Source: Amycolatopsis azurea DSM 43854 (GTDB lineage Bacteria; Actinomycetota; Actinomycetes; Mycobacteriales; Pseudonocardiaceae). Taken from it: 64,000 nt of DNA. This document shows, in pieces, positions 7,311 through 18,279 of the stretch (within the stretch, counting starts at the first letter, position 1; every line of letters begins with the position of its first letter). Position numbers and translations under genes: made by a program. Below the pieces are notes generated by a model. That model did not search any database and was not told the DNA's origin. It saw only the letters and a list, made by a program, of their open reading frames with translations. The stretch is taken from the NCBI RefSeq assembly GCF_001995215.1, contig NZ_MUXN01000018.1, positions 108,873-172,872 on the forward strand, read 5' to 3'.

Positions 7311-8890
7311 CCGCGGCCCCGGATGAGATCCGCGGCCTTCTCGGCGACCATGATCGTCGGCGCGTTCGTGTTCCCGCGCGGCACCACGGGCATCACCGAC
7401 GCGTCCACCACCCGCAGGCCGTCCACCCCGTGCACCTTCAGGGACGGGTCGACGACGGCGTTCTCGCCCGTCCCCATCGAGCAGGTGCCCACCGGGTGGT
7501 ACAGCGTCTGCGTCTTCTCGCGCACGTAGTCGGCCAGCTCGCCGTCGGTCAGGTCGTGCCGCTCCGGCAGGAACGGCTTGTCGAGGTACCGCGCCAGCGG
7601 ACCGGACTTCCCGATCTCCACCAGGGCGCGCATCCCGGCCAGCATCTTCTCCATGTCGACGGACTCCGCGTAGTAAGCCGGGTCGATTTCGGGCTTCCAC
7701 AAGGGATTCCCCGACTTCAACCGCAGCCGTCCCCGGCTCGCGACGTCCACCAGTGTCGCCGCGGAGGTGAAGCCCGGCACCGTCGGCTCGCGCATCCCGT
7801 TGTCGTAGAACAACGTCGGCGCGACGTGGATCTGCATGTCCGGCGGCGAAACACCGTCCGCGGCGGGGAAGAACGCGCCCGCCTCGCCGATGTTCGAGGC
7901 CAGCGGACCGCGTTTGGTGAGCTGGTAGCGCACCAGACCGCCCGGCGTCGCCGCGTCCACCAGGTCGGTGGAGCCGCGAGTCGACCAGATGATCCCGCAG
8001 GCCGGGTGGTCGTGCAGGTTCTCGCCGACGCCGGGAAGCGCGGCCACGACGTCGATCCCGTGCTCCCGCAGGTGTTCCGCCGGTCCGACCCCGGACAGCA
8101 TCAGCAGTTGCGGCGAGTTCACCGCACCGCCGCTCAGCAGGACTTCGGTGGTCGCGCGGACCGTCGTTTCCGTGCCTTTGTCCAAATAGGACACGCCGAC
8201 CGCGCGGGTGCCTTCGAAGACGACGCGGGTGGCCTGCGCGTGGGTCCGCACGGTGAGATTCGGCCGCGCCAACGCCGGTCGCAGGTACGCGTCGGCCGTC
8301 GACCAGCGACGGCCCTTCTTGCACGTCACCTGGTAGACGCCGGCGCCTTCCTGAGTCTCGCCGTTGAAGTCGTCGGTGCGCTTGAGGCCCCAGGCGACGG
8401 CGGAATCCACCCAGGCGAGCGAAAGTTCGTGGGTGAAGCGCCGGTCCTCGACGTTCAGCGGCCCGTCGGTGCCGTGCAGCGGCCCACCGAGCCGCTGATT
8501 CCCCTCGGCCCGCTTGAAGTACGGCAGGACGTCGTCGAAACCCCAGCCCTCGGCGCCGTGCGCGTCGCGCCAGCCGTCGTAGTCGGCGCGGTTGCCGCGG
8601 ATGTAGATCATCGCGTTGATCGAGGAGCAGCCGCCGAGCGTCTTCCCGCGCGGCCAGTACAGGGTGTTGCCGGTGTGTTTCTGCTCGACCGTCTCGTAGT
8701 TCCAGTCGTACTTCGTCTTGAACAGACCGGGGAACGCGGCGGGGATGTGGATCTCGTCGGCGTCGTCCTCGCCACCGGCTTCGAGCAGCAGCACCCGCGC
8801 CGACGGATCCTCGCTCAGCCGGTTCGCCAGTACGCATCCCGCGCTGCCCGCGCCGACGATCACGTAGTCGAAGGAGTCCTGATCGGCCAC
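7307..8890 (-). CDS. GMC-family oxidoreductase (choline-dehydrogenase-like)
   Basis: A complete 527-residue FAD-dependent GMC oxidoreductase. The N-terminal FAD-binding motif is GAGSAGCVLANRL. The GMC signature GKTLGGCSSINAMIYIRG is at about 83-100. The C-terminal catalytic region includes HPVGTCSMG and NTNAPT. The enzyme oxidises an alcohol to an aldehyde, with closest resemblance to BetA/AlkJ-type proteins. The substrate is not determinable. The ATG at 8890 follows GCAGGAGGCACC. It converges on the aldehyde dehydrogenase, a plausible next enzyme in an alcohol-to-acid route. Confidence 0.9.
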   Translation of the reverse strand: MADQDSFDYVIVGAGSAGCVLANRLSEDPSARVLLLEAGGEDDADEIHIPAAFPGLFKTKYDWNYETVEQKHTGNTLYWPRGKTLGGCSSINAMIYIRGNRADYDGWRDAHGAEGWGFDDVLPYFKRAEGNQRLGGPLHGTDGPLNVEDRRFTHELSLAWVDSAVAWGLKRTDDFNGETQEGAGVYQVTCKKGRRWSTADAYLRPALARPNLTVRTHAQATRVVFEGTRAVGVSYLDKGTETTVRATTEVLLSGGAVNSPQLLMLSGVGPAEHLREHGIDVVAALPGVGENLHDHPACGIIWSTRGSTDLVDAATPGGLVRYQLTKRGPLASNIGEAGAFFPAADGVSPPDMQIHVAPTLFYDNGMREPTVPGFTSAATLVDVASRGRLRLKSGNPLWKPEIDPAYYAESVDMEKMLAGMRALVEIGKSGPLARYLDKPFLPERHDLTDGELADYVREKTQTLYHPVGTCSMGTGENAVVDPSLKVHGVDGLRVVDASVMPVVPRGNTNAPTIMVAEKAADLIRGRG

Positions 8891-8930
8891 GGTGCCTCCT
8901 GCTGCTCGCCCGGTGTTGACGCCCCGCCAA

Positions 8931-8948
8931 TGGGCTCATCTTGGCCCA
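8931..8948. promoter_or_regulatory. Short inverted repeat upstream of GMC oxidoreductase
   Basis: TGGGC-N8-GCCCA lies about 40 bp upstream of the oxidoreductase start in the 100-bp gap before the next gene. It could be an operator or promoter element. The evidence is symmetry and position only. Confidence 0.25.
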
Positions 8949-8992
8949 ACGCCGCGCTCTGAGCATCCCCCAGTCGAAGGATCGGTGCGAGC

Positions 8993-9781
8993 TCAGTCGG
9001 AGTCGGGCGCGAACGACGTGACGCAGGGGCCACCCTCGCCGTCGTCCGAGGTCTCCACCCGGCCTGGTGCCTGGACGCCGTCGATCAGGCCGTCGAGGTG
9101 CAGGATCGTCTGCTTCGCGGTGGTCAGCACATCGGCCCTGGTCACGGTGTAGCGAGCGTCGCCGTGGATGATCTGCTGGACGCCGTCGCGGGTCGTGTCG
9201 GGCACCTTTTCACACAGCACGGACAACGCCGCCGGGATGTCGCGCGCGTTGATCGCGTCGACGAACTTGGTCCCCGCCTCTTCCCCGGTCTTGACGTCGG
9301 GGCGCGGCGCCGGTCGCGTCTCGACGCTCGGAAGCGGTTCGGGCTCGCCACCGACCTTGGCGTCACGCACACACCAGCCGCCTTCGCCGGGGATCATCGC
9401 GATCCCGACGGTCTGGCCACCGGTGGTCAACGCGGCCGAGTACTCCTGCGCCGCACGCTGGTGCGCGGGCGTGCTGAGCTGTGCGCCTTCGGAGACGCCC
9501 ATGAGCTGCTCGAAGGCGTAGGACCGCTTCGAGCGGATCGCGCACCAGAGCTGACTCGCGCTGTCTTCGGCGACGCCGTTCACGAACGACTGGCTCAGCT
9601 GCTCCGGCGTCGCGCGCGAGGTGGTGTCGGACTTGGCCTTGAAGAACCCCGGCGTCACGAAGCCGGTGAACGCGACACCGCCCGCGACCAGGACCACGAC
9701 CAGCGTCAGCGTGATCCACAGCCAGGTCTTCGACTTCTTCGCAGGAGCGGGGTACCCGTACTGCGGTTGCCCGTAGGTCAT
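8993..9781 (-). CDS. Membrane-anchored protein with C-terminal Cys-containing module
   Basis: A 262-residue protein with a short cytoplasmic N-terminus (MTYGQPQYGYP), one transmembrane helix at about residues 20-42, and an external region. Its C-terminal half (FVDAINARDIPAALSVLCEK ... CVTSF) resembles the C-terminal part of the protein at 29571-30413, including the order 'ALS-LCE ... SDD ... C-V-F'. The two look like paralogues built from the same module. The ATG at 9781 is chosen because the N-terminal MTY...P form matches the paralogue. The family is not recognised by name. It is divergent from purS. Confidence 0.7.
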   Translation of the reverse strand: MTYGQPQYGYPAPAKKSKTWLWITLTLVVVLVAGGVAFTGFVTPGFFKAKSDTTSRATPEQLSQSFVNGVAEDSASQLWCAIRSKRSYAFEQLMGVSEGAQLSTPAHQRAAQEYSAALTTGGQTVGIAMIPGEGGWCVRDAKVGGEPEPLPSVETRPAPRPDVKTGEEAGTKFVDAINARDIPAALSVLCEKVPDTTRDGVQQIIHGDARYTVTRADVLTTAKQTILHLDGLIDGVQAPGRVETSDDGEGGPCVTSFAPDSD

Positions 9782-9847
9782 GCGGCAACCGTAGTGAAGT
9801 AGGCTCGGGCGGTACCCACGACCTGCGTGAATAAGGAGCAGCCTGCC

Positions 9848-10087
9848 GTGGCCCGAGTCGTCGTCGACGTCATGCCCAAGCCCGAAATCCTCGACCCGCA
9901 GGGCCAAGCCGCGCTCGGCGCGGCCGGTCGTCTCGGCTTCACCGGGATCACCGGGATCCGTCAGGGCAAGCACTTCGAGATCGAGGTCGACGACTCCGTC
10001 GACGACGCGACGCTCGAAAAGATCGCCGAGGGTTTCCTCGCGAACCCCGTCATCGAGCAGTGGACCATCAAGCGGGTGGACGCGTGA
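9848..10087 (+). CDS. purS: FGAM synthetase subunit PurS
   Basis: The small structural subunit of phosphoribosylformylglycinamidine synthetase, which bridges PurL and PurQ and helps ammonia transfer. It has 79 residues, the normal PurS length, and includes the family phrases VVVDVMPKPEILDPQGQA and GKHFEIEV. GTG at 9848 was preferred over GTG at 9827 because AAGGAG lies nine bases before it and the length fits the family. Its stop overlaps the purQ start (GTGA), indicating translational coupling. Confidence 0.95.
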   Translation: MARVVVDVMPKPEILDPQGQAALGAAGRLGFTGITGIRQGKHFEIEVDDSVDDATLEKIAEGFLANPVIEQWTIKRVDA

Positions 10088-10761
10088 GCGCCCGGATCGG
10101 GGTCATCACCTTCCCCGGCACGCTCGACGACGGTGACGCGGCCCGCGCGGTCCGCTACGCCGACGCCGAGGCCGTCCCGCTGTGGCACGCGGACGAAGAC
10201 CTCAAGGGCGTCGACGCGGTCGTCGTCCCCGGTGGCTTCTCCTACGGCGACTACCTGCGCGCCGGCGTCATCGCCCGGTTCGCGCCGGTGATGACCTCGG
10301 TGATCGAGGCCGCCCACAAGGGCATGCCGGTGCTGGGCATCTGCAACGGCTTCCAGATCCTGTGCGAGGCCGGGCTGCTGCCGGGCGCGATGATCCGCAA
10401 CGCGGGTCTGCACTTCATCTGCCGTGACCAGTGGCTGCGCGTCGAGAACAACGACACCGCGTGGACCACCCGGTACGACAAGGGCGCCGAGATCCTCATC
10501 CCGATGAAGAACATCGACGGCTGCTTCGTCGCCGAGCAGGCCACCCTCGACGAGCTGGAGGGTGAGGGCCGCGTGGTGTTCCGCTACGTCGGCGGCAACC
10601 CGAACGGCTCGCGCAACGACATCGCCGGGATCCGCAGCGAGAACGGCCGCGTCGTCGGCCTCATGCCGCACCCGGAGCACGCCATCGACGCCCTGACCGG
10701 GCCCTCCGATGACGGCCTCGGCATGTTCTACAGCGCCGTGGACGCGCTCGTCTCCGCCTGA
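10084..10761 (+). CDS. purQ: FGAM synthetase glutaminase subunit PurQ
   Basis: A class I glutamine amidotransferase of 225 residues that releases ammonia for FGAM formation by PurL. The nucleophile cysteine is in VLGICNGFQ (about Cys87), and the His-Glu pair is in MPHPEHA near the C-terminus. The GTG start overlaps the purS stop by four bases. The gene ends at a strong hairpin shared with the convergent ABC transporter operon. PurL itself lies 3.5 kb downstream beyond the ABC genes. Confidence 0.97.
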   Translation: MSARIGVITFPGTLDDGDAARAVRYADAEAVPLWHADEDLKGVDAVVVPGGFSYGDYLRAGVIARFAPVMTSVIEAAHKGMPVLGICNGFQILCEAGLLPGAMIRNAGLHFICRDQWLRVENNDTAWTTRYDKGAEILIPMKNIDGCFVAEQATLDELEGEGRVVFRYVGGNPNGSRNDIAGIRSENGRVVGLMPHPEHAIDALTGPSDDGLGMFYSAVDALVSA

Positions 10762-10767
10762 CACCCC

Positions 10768-10820
10768 ACGCGTTTCGTCCTCTAAATGCGTTAAAACCGC
10801 ATTTAGAGGACGAAATGCGT
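10768..10820. terminator. Convergent terminator hairpin (TCCTCTAAATGCG type)
   Basis: An 18-bp perfect stem (arms 10773-10790 and 10798-10815, starting TTTCGTCCTCTAAATGCG) with a 7-nt loop is extended by ACGC/GCGT on the outside. It lies between convergent purQ and the ABC transporter gene and touches the latter's stop codon. A related stem with TCCTCTGGATGCG occurs at 42544-42597. Confidence 0.85.
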
Positions 10821-12547
10821 CAGGAGGCGGCGGCGACCAGGGCCGAGTAGGGCCCACCGGCCGCCAGTAGCTCCGCGTGCGAACCCAGCTCGGTCACCCG
10901 GCCGCCCTCGATGACGGCGACCCGGTCCGCCGCGGCCGCCGTGTGCAGCCGGTGCGCGATCGCGATCACCGTCCGCCCTTCGAGCACCGCGCTCAGCGAC
11001 CGCTCCAGCTCCCGCGCCGAACCCGTGTCCAGCAGTGACGTCGCCTCGTCCAGCACCAGCGTGTGCGGGTCGGCCAGCACCACCCGCGCCAGCGCCAGCT
11101 GCTGCGCCATCGCCGCCGGGACGGCGACCGCCCCGGCCCCGACCTTCGTGTCCAGCCCGTCCGGCAGGCTCGCCACCCACTCCGAAGCGCCGACCGACGC
11201 CAGCGCGTCGAGCAGCCGGGAGTCGGTCCACTCCCCGGCGGGCAGCGTGAGGTTGTCCCGCAGCGTCCCCGCGAACACGTGCTGCTCCTGGGTCAGCAGC
11301 AGGACCTCGCCGCGCAGGACGTCGTCCGGCAGCGTCGACACCTCGGCCCCGCCGATCCGCACCGAACCCGACGTCGGCGCGGACATCCCGGCCAGCAGCC
11401 GTCCCAGCGTCGACTTGCCTGCCCCGGACGGGCCGACGATCGCCAGCCGCTCACCGGCGGGCACCCGCAGGTCGATGCCGTGCAGCACTTCGCGCTCCGC
11501 GTTGTAGCCGAAACGCACGTCACGGACCTCGATGTCCTGGCCGCGCGGAGCTTCCGAAGCAGGCGCCTCCGACGAAGGCGGCCGCACGCCCAGCAGCCGC
11601 CGCAGCGACGCCCCGGCGACCTGCATGTCCGCGAGCCAGAACAGCGCCTCGTTCAGCGGGCCCGTCATGACCTGCGAATACAGCAGCATCGCGGTGATCG
11701 TGCCGAGCCCTTCCCAGCCGTTCGAGTAGGCGAGCAGGCCCAGCCCGAGCATCACCGGCACCGGCAGCACGTAGCTGATCTCCAGCGACGGGATCCACCG
11801 CATCTGCAGCGCCCGGATCTTGCGTTCGCCCAGCATCGCCTCGTCGAGACCGTCGTGCCCGGTCTTCACCCGGCGGCCGGTCAGGTTCAGCGCCTCGGCC
11901 GTCCGTGCGCCCTCCGCGGTCTCGTGCGTGGTGGACTGCAGCTCGGCCCACCGGTCCAGCATCCGCCGCATCACGTCCGGGATCCGCCGCTGGTACCAGA
12001 TGTTCACCGGCACCAGCAGCGGCAGCGCGATCAGCAGGCCCAGCGCCAGGAACGGCGACGTGACCACCATCGCCACCACCGTGAACACCACCGTGACGGC
12101 GGCGATCAGGATCTCCGGCGCGCCGTGGCGCACCGCGTGGTCGATCCGGCTGACGTCGGTGGTCGCCCGGCTGAGCAGATCACCGGTGCCCGCCGCCTCG
12201 ACCGTCCCGAGCGGAAGGTCCAGCGCGTTCCCGACGAACTCCTCGCGGTTGCTCGCCAGGATCCGTTCGCCGAACACCCGCGCACGCAGCCGCGCCAGCC
12301 CCTTGAACCAGGCCTGCGCGCCCAGCACGACCACGAACGCGACCGCCAGGAGCGTGATCGTGGTGGTCGTCGTGCCTTCGACGACCTCGTCCACCAGCGC
12401 GCCCAGCAACCGCGGCCCGGCCAGCCCGATCGCGGTCGCGACGCAGAACAGGCCGAGCATCACGGAGAACTCGCGCTTGTTGTCCCGCGCGGTCTCCCTT
12501 ATCCATCGTCGAACGTCTTTCCGGTCTGCCAGCGGCAGCTTCTTCAT
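10820..12547 (-). CDS. ABC exporter half-transporter (intact P-loop, degenerate signature)
   Basis: A 575-residue half-transporter with an N-terminal six-helix domain and a C-terminal ATPase. Walker A (GPSGAGKST), Walker B (TLVLDEAT) and the H-loop (AIAHRL) are intact. The LSGGQ signature position instead reads AVPAAMAQQ. Together with its partner (12544-14169), whose defects are the reverse, it would form a heterodimer with a single complete ATP site. The start MKKLPLADRK overlaps the partner's stop by four bases (ATGA). The substrate is unknown; such pairs often export drugs or peptides. Confidence 0.9.
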   Translation of the reverse strand: MKKLPLADRKDVRRWIRETARDNKREFSVMLGLFCVATAIGLAGPRLLGALVDEVVEGTTTTTITLLAVAFVVVLGAQAWFKGLARLRARVFGERILASNREEFVGNALDLPLGTVEAAGTGDLLSRATTDVSRIDHAVRHGAPEILIAAVTVVFTVVAMVVTSPFLALGLLIALPLLVPVNIWYQRRIPDVMRRMLDRWAELQSTTHETAEGARTAEALNLTGRRVKTGHDGLDEAMLGERKIRALQMRWIPSLEISYVLPVPVMLGLGLLAYSNGWEGLGTITAMLLYSQVMTGPLNEALFWLADMQVAGASLRRLLGVRPPSSEAPASEAPRGQDIEVRDVRFGYNAEREVLHGIDLRVPAGERLAIVGPSGAGKSTLGRLLAGMSAPTSGSVRIGGAEVSTLPDDVLRGEVLLLTQEQHVFAGTLRDNLTLPAGEWTDSRLLDALASVGASEWVASLPDGLDTKVGAGAVAVPAAMAQQLALARVVLADPHTLVLDEATSLLDTGSARELERSLSAVLEGRTVIAIAHRLHTAAAADRVAVIEGGRVTELGSHAELLAAGGPYSALVAAAS

Positions 12548-14169
12548 GCGGGCACTCTCGTACTCACGACCACGTCGGCCACATGTGTCCACAGTGGACT
12601 TTGACTGAACACGACGGTGGTCTTGCCGCGCCGCAGCTTCGCGACGCGTTCGGTTATGCGGGCTTCGGTATGCGCGTCGACGGCCGAGGTCGGCTCGTCG
12701 AGCAGCAGGACGTCGGCGTCGGTCGCCAGCGCGCGGGCCAGGTTCAGCCGCTGCCGCTGACCACCGGAGACCTCGCGTCCGCGTTCGCCGATCACCTCGT
12801 CGACGCCGTGGGGCAGCGCGTCCACGATGTCCTCGGCGTCCGCCGCGTACAGCGCTTCGGTGATCTCGACGTCGCCGGGCTCGGCGGGGGCGACCTGCTC
12901 GCGCAGCACCCCGGAGAACCAGATGTCCTGGTTGTGCGCGTAGACCAGGCGCCGCCGCAGCTCGCCGAGGGCGACCCGGTCCACCGGGATCCCGCCTGCG
13001 AGCGCGGGTTCATCCGGATCGGTGAACCGCGCCATCCGCGAGGCCACCTTCTCGGCGTCGGCCCCGACGTCGATCACGGTCAGCTTCCCGGCCTCGGCCT
13101 TGATCCCGGACGTCTCGTCGTACAGGTCCAGCGGGCCTTCCGGCAGCGGCACCGGGTTCTCCGGTTCGGCGAGCGTGCGTTCGGTGGACAGCAGTTTGCA
13201 CACCTTCCGCGCCGAAACCAGCGCGGCGCTCAGCACGCCCGCGAACTCGGTCGCCGTCGTCACCGGAATCACCAGGAACACCGAGACGCCGTAGAACGTG
13301 ATCAGCTCGCCGACGCCGATGGTGCCGTTCATCGCCAGCTGCGCGCCCAGCCAGGTGATGACCACCGTGACCAGGCCCGGCAGCGCGACCTCCGCCGCAG
13401 CGAGCCATGCCTCGCTGCGGCCGACCTGGACCCCGGCCGCCCGGACCCGCTGGCTGGAGCGGCGGAAGCGGTCGAGGAACTGCTTCTCACCGCCGACGCC
13501 GCGAAGGATCCGCAGGCCGGAGACGATGTCCGCGGCCAGCGCGTTGACGTCGGTCTTCTCCTCGCGCTGCTTCGTCTGGCGCTTTTCGAGCGGCTTCAGC
13601 AGCGGTCCGATGCCGACCACCGCCAGCGGGACGCCGACCAGCGCGACCACGCCGAGCAGCGGGGACGTCGTCAGCAGCGCCGTCGCGCACACGATGAACG
13701 CGATCAGCGAACCGAAGGCCCGGCCGAGCACCTCGAAGGAGTCACCGATCGGGTTGATGTCGCTGGTGGTGATCGCGACGACGTCACCGGTGGTGGTCGT
13801 GTCCCGCAGGTTCACGCCCAGCTTCGCGGCGTGCTCGGTGGCCAGGCGCTGGGTGACCCCGGCGCCGTGGATCCAGCAGCCGTAGGACGCGAAGTGCTGC
13901 ACCGTGCCCGCGAGCGTCTGCGCGATCCCGAGCCCGGCGGCCGCGAGGCCCCACAGCCAGACCGAGTCGCCGTCGCCACGGCCGATCGCGTCGATGCCGC
14001 GGCCGATCGCGACCGGCAGCAGGGCGATCGGCAGTGACCACAGGGCACCGCTGATCGCCGAGACGGCGAGCAGTCCCGGGCGGGCGAGCATCATCCTGAC
14101 CAGGTATCGCCAGGCGGTCGGCTTGGCGGGCAGCCGCAGTCGCGGAAGGGGATATGTGGCGGAAAGCAC
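12544..14169 (-). CDS. ABC exporter half-transporter (degenerate P-loop, intact signature)
   Basis: About 541 residues with a six-helix membrane domain and a C-terminal ATPase. The signature VSGGQRQRL and Walker B LLLDEPTS are intact. The P-loop region reads DVGADAEKVAS, lacking the glycines and Ser/Thr of Walker A, and the H-loop histidine is replaced in VVFSQSP. It is upstream of, and coupled to, the second half-transporter. The start is uncertain: GTG at 14169 is given, with GTG 14193 and TTG 14241 (after AGGGAGAGGG) as alternatives. It is divergent from purL. Confidence 0.82.
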   Translation of the reverse strand: MLSATYPLPRLRLPAKPTAWRYLVRMMLARPGLLAVSAISGALWSLPIALLPVAIGRGIDAIGRGDGDSVWLWGLAAAGLGIAQTLAGTVQHFASYGCWIHGAGVTQRLATEHAAKLGVNLRDTTTTGDVVAITTSDINPIGDSFEVLGRAFGSLIAFIVCATALLTTSPLLGVVALVGVPLAVVGIGPLLKPLEKRQTKQREEKTDVNALAADIVSGLRILRGVGGEKQFLDRFRRSSQRVRAAGVQVGRSEAWLAAAEVALPGLVTVVITWLGAQLAMNGTIGVGELITFYGVSVFLVIPVTTATEFAGVLSAALVSARKVCKLLSTERTLAEPENPVPLPEGPLDLYDETSGIKAEAGKLTVIDVGADAEKVASRMARFTDPDEPALAGGIPVDRVALGELRRRLVYAHNQDIWFSGVLREQVAPAEPGDVEITEALYAADAEDIVDALPHGVDEVIGERGREVSGGQRQRLNLARALATDADVLLLDEPTSAVDAHTEARITERVAKLRRGKTTVVFSQSPLWTHVADVVVSTRVPA

Positions 14170-14264
14170 GATTATCGACGGTAAGCGGATCACCGTCTCG
14201 GGCGCGACCGATTTATCTGTGGGCGACCGAGAGGTGAACAACCCTCTCCCTTATTCTGGCGGCC

Positions 14265-16574
<2,310 letters not shown>

Positions 16575-16579
16575 CGGCT

Positions 16580-16599
16580 GTCGTGAGTGGCGATTCGGG
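16580..16599 (+). repeat. Hairpin arm left of the integrative element
   Basis: GTCGTGAGTGGCGATTCGGG lies six bases after the purL stop. Its exact reverse complement occurs at 27421-27440, just past the right end of the integrative element, and again at 27592-27611. The first two would have formed one terminator hairpin before the element inserted between them. Confidence 0.8.
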
Positions 16600-16614
16600 T
16601 TCTGCACCGGCTGG

Positions 16615-16640
16615 GACAACCGACTACAGTCGGCAGGGCG
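16615..16640. other. Candidate attL
   Basis: The left end carries GACAACCGAC (16615-16624) followed by TACAGT (16625-16630). TACAGT also occurs at the right end (27387-27392). Joining the two ends there gives an empty site with imperfect inverted arms GACAACCGAC and GTTGGTTGAC, as expected for a serine-recombinase target. The exact crossover is inferred. Confidence 0.45.
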
Positions 16641-16661
16641 TCTACCAGCGAGGATACGGCC

Positions 16662-18257
16662 ATGAGCGCACCAACACCGAGGAAGCGGCGGAGGTTCAAG
16701 AAGCAGGCCAGTGAGCGGCCGCCCGTCGTCCCCTTCACCCCCGAGGACGACGCGGCGGTCTGCTATTCGCGTGAATCGCACTATACGGATGAGAGCACGT
16801 CCAACGTGGTCCAGCGCGACACCACGCACCGGTGGACCTCGGCCTACGACATCCCGGTGGTGGCGACGGTTGAGGACTTGCACGTGTCGGGCGACCTGGA
16901 GCCGCACAAGCGAGCGGGTCTTAAGCAGTGGCTGTCCGACGCGCCGCCGCAACCGTGGAAGACGCTGGTCGTGTCCAAGCTTGACCGGCTTGTCCGGAAC
17001 GTCATGGACGCCTTGAACTTGCTTGAGTGGCTGCGGGCGCGCGGTAAGCGCTTGATCGCGATCGCCGAGGGCATCGATTCCAGTAACTCGATGGCTGAAT
17101 TCATGATCACGCTGATTGCGGCGTTCGCCCGCATGGAGCGTGAACGGATGCGCGAGCGGTTCCGCTCCGCGAAAGCGTCCCTGAAGGAACAGGGCCGTTG
17201 GAGCGGCGAGAGCCACCTGTACGGGACGATGCCGGTGGAGTTGCCGGGCGGTGGTGGCTGGATTCTCGGTTTGGACCCCTACGCGGTCAAGATCCTGCAT
17301 TCCCTGTCCACGCTGGTGCGGGCGGAAAAGAAGGGGCTCACCGACCTGTGCAAGTGGCTGACGGATAACAAGGTCGTCACTCCGCGAGACCGGCAAGCCC
17401 AGTTGACGGCAGAACGGCGGGGTGAAGAACCGGCCACAGTGGAACTCAAGGGCTATCAATGGAAGGGTGCCACGCTTGCCGCGTTGTTGGTGAATCCGGA
17501 TCTTGTCGAACTCGGCATTTTCGAGCCCGCCGAACAGGCGGAGATAATCGCAGTGCTGGACGAGAAGTCACGCCGCAAAGCGCGTGGTAGCAACCGGCCG
17601 TACCCGTTCTCCGGTGTCCTGGTGTGCCCGGAGTGCATGGAGCCGTTGTGGCACCGTATCGCGGGTGACACGCGGACCCGCGCGAACGGGACCAAGGTCA
17701 GTTATGAGTATCGGTACTGGAAGTGCCCGACGGCCAAACACGGGCCGTCCATCCGTGCGGAAGACGTGGAACCCTATGCCGAGAAATCTTTCTACGTACT
17801 CTTTTCCATGGTGCCGGTCCGCGAACGGATCGTGTTGCCCCCAACGAATCACGCTAACGAAATCGCGAAGCTGGAGCGGGAACACGCGCGGCTCATGTCA
17901 CGGGTTGCGCGGGCAGTGTCGGCGGATGAGCGTCAGCGGATCATGGGCGACGGGAACAAGATCCTGAAAGATATCGACACGCTTCGGGCGTTGCCGATTG
18001 ATCCCGGGGGTGTGCAGTGGGTGCCGACGGACCGGACGTGGCGGGAAGAACTGGAAACACTGACACCGGAGGAACGGCGTCTCCGGTGGCTTGATGTGGG
18101 TTTCTCGTTCGCCGCACAGAAACGGCCCGATGGAAAACTTATGATGGGGTGGCTTCTGCCGGAGGGCTGGCAGGACGCCATGCCGGAACTAGCCGAATTC
18201 GCAGATAAGTACGTCACGGAAAGCGGGATGGTCGATATCACGGACCTACTCGGCTAA
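16662..18257 (+). CDS. Large serine recombinase (integrase)
   Basis: A 531-residue serine recombinase that would integrate and excise the element. The N-terminal catalytic domain has the nucleophile serine in CYSRES, at about residue 32, and the conserved VSKLDRLVRN and EFMITLIAAFARMERERMR regions. A recombinase domain follows, then a zinc ribbon (VCPECMEP ... YWKCP) and a short coiled-coil stretch. ATG 16662 was chosen because CGAGGATACGGCC precedes it; longer frames would cross the attachment site. It lies at the left edge reading inward. Confidence 0.92.
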   Translation: MSAPTPRKRRRFKKQASERPPVVPFTPEDDAAVCYSRESHYTDESTSNVVQRDTTHRWTSAYDIPVVATVEDLHVSGDLEPHKRAGLKQWLSDAPPQPWKTLVVSKLDRLVRNVMDALNLLEWLRARGKRLIAIAEGIDSSNSMAEFMITLIAAFARMERERMRERFRSAKASLKEQGRWSGESHLYGTMPVELPGGGGWILGLDPYAVKILHSLSTLVRAEKKGLTDLCKWLTDNKVVTPRDRQAQLTAERRGEEPATVELKGYQWKGATLAALLVNPDLVELGIFEPAEQAEIIAVLDEKSRRKARGSNRPYPFSGVLVCPECMEPLWHRIAGDTRTRANGTKVSYEYRYWKCPTAKHGPSIRAEDVEPYAEKSFYVLFSMVPVRERIVLPPTNHANEIAKLEREHARLMSRVARAVSADERQRIMGDGNKILKDIDTLRALPIDPGGVQWVPTDRTWREELETLTPEERRLRWLDVGFSFAAQKRPDGKLMMGWLLPEGWQDAMPELAEFADKYVTESGMVDITDLLG

Positions 18258-18279
18258 CGCCCGGGGGCGTGAGCACAGA

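Noticed and set aside
7259..8962. Plus-strand 567-codon frame over the GMC oxidoreductase
   Set aside because: Composition is Arg/His/Pro-rich with no domain; the minus strand carries complete GMC motifs.
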